This document shows, in pieces, positions 63,665-64,000 of a stretch of DNA of 64,000 nucleotides. The number at the start of each line of letters is the position of its first letter. Position 1 is the stretch's first letter. The translations under genes and the position numbers were made by a program. Source of the DNA: Gammaproteobacteria bacterium (lineage in GTDB: Bacteria > Pseudomonadota > Gammaproteobacteria > Acidiferrobacterales > SZUA-150); NCBI GenBank assembly GCA_029880545.1, contig JAOUOD010000015.1, forward strand, positions 1 through 64,000, written 5' to 3'. Under the pieces are notes generated by a model. The model ran no database searches, was not told the DNA's origin, and saw nothing but the letters and a program-made list of their open reading frames with translations.

Positions 63665-64000
63665 GGGCGGTATCCTGTAGTGCGGGGTTAACGGGCGGCC
63701 AGTATAGCAAAACCGGTTTGACTAAAAACTGACAGAGGTCAGGGATACTGCGTGGCCTGTGTGGTCACGCGAGTGGACTGGATAAGGTGTATTTGGGGTG
63801 GAGGATTACGACGACAGAATAGCTCAATCACCGGGCAAGCTCCTGGTATGCGTCGCCGCAATTTGAAGGCAATGCTGGATACGTGGCGATACTGGAGGAT
63901 GGCCTACTCCAAAAGCAGCCGGGACAATATCCATCTTCCGATTTTGTTCTCATGCCATTCATAGGGGACTATTGATTTAGTCAAAGACTAACAATATTCA

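Noticed and set aside
63752-63964. 70-codon plus-strand frame near the right end
   Set aside because: No Shine-Dalgarno site, no recognisable domain, ordinary chance-length frame.

Overview
The window looks like part of a chromosome of a free-living gammaproteobacterium. No rRNA, tRNA or species marker is present, so the taxon cannot be narrowed. The grounds are the gene set: a SulP transporter, an RND pump with a TolC-type partner, CnoX/YbbN-like thioredoxin, monomeric NADP-isocitrate dehydrogenase, SelO, several membrane sensor kinases and cyclases, and an Anbu cluster. Most genes are moderately GC-rich. The stretch from about 48.4 to 59.1 kb is visibly richer in A/T and reads as acquired DNA.

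Region by region: 1-0.6 kb, two small membrane proteins, one cut by the window edge. 0.7-9.7 kb, a SulP transporter, secreted proteins of unknown role, a cupin, a DXD glycosyltransferase and an outer-membrane barrel. 9.9-14.4 kb, an RND pump and a TolC-like protein without an adaptor gene. 14.5-18.5 kb, quinone oxidoreductase, a coupled metallo-beta-lactamase-fold/flavin-reductase pair and a DUF418 membrane protein. 18.7-21.4 kb, an overlapping pair of substrate-binding lipoprotein and diguanylate cyclase. 21.6-26.0 kb, the Anbu cluster: alpha-E protein, circularly permuted ATP-grasp enzyme, proteasome-like Anbu and a zinc metallopeptidase. 26.1-34.1 kb, isocitrate dehydrogenase, a 7TM histidine kinase, CnoX, small enzymes and SelO. 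34.2-45.3 kb, PLD-family enzyme, secreted nuclease, membrane amidohydrolase, a double-PAS kinase, a rhomboid-Sel1 fusion, a lipoprotein hydrolase and a degenerate GGDEF protein.

45.4-63.7 kb is accessory. It holds an HTH-nucleotidyltransferase/HEPN pair with tandem palindromic operators, a RelE/RHH toxin-antitoxin pair with its operator, an ankyrin protein and then a run of minus-strand nuclease and NTPase genes. The core is five overlapping or abutting genes (52.5-59.1 kb): a GNAT-ABC ATPase fusion, a HerA-like ATPase, an unknown protein, a nuclease with a RelE-like N-terminus joined to a PLD domain, and an AAA ATPase. DUF429, NucS-like and nuclease-helicase genes follow it. This is the best candidate in the window for an undescribed system, probably anti-phage. 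Its upstream edge carries an octanucleotide repeat and a 22-codon remnant of a WYL regulator whose intact paralogue lies just beyond. A TacA/TacT-like pair follows, bracketed by copies of one hairpin repeat. A 117-bp inverted-repeat element and a DUF4202 gene close the window.

All family assignments come from reading motifs by eye; no database search was run.
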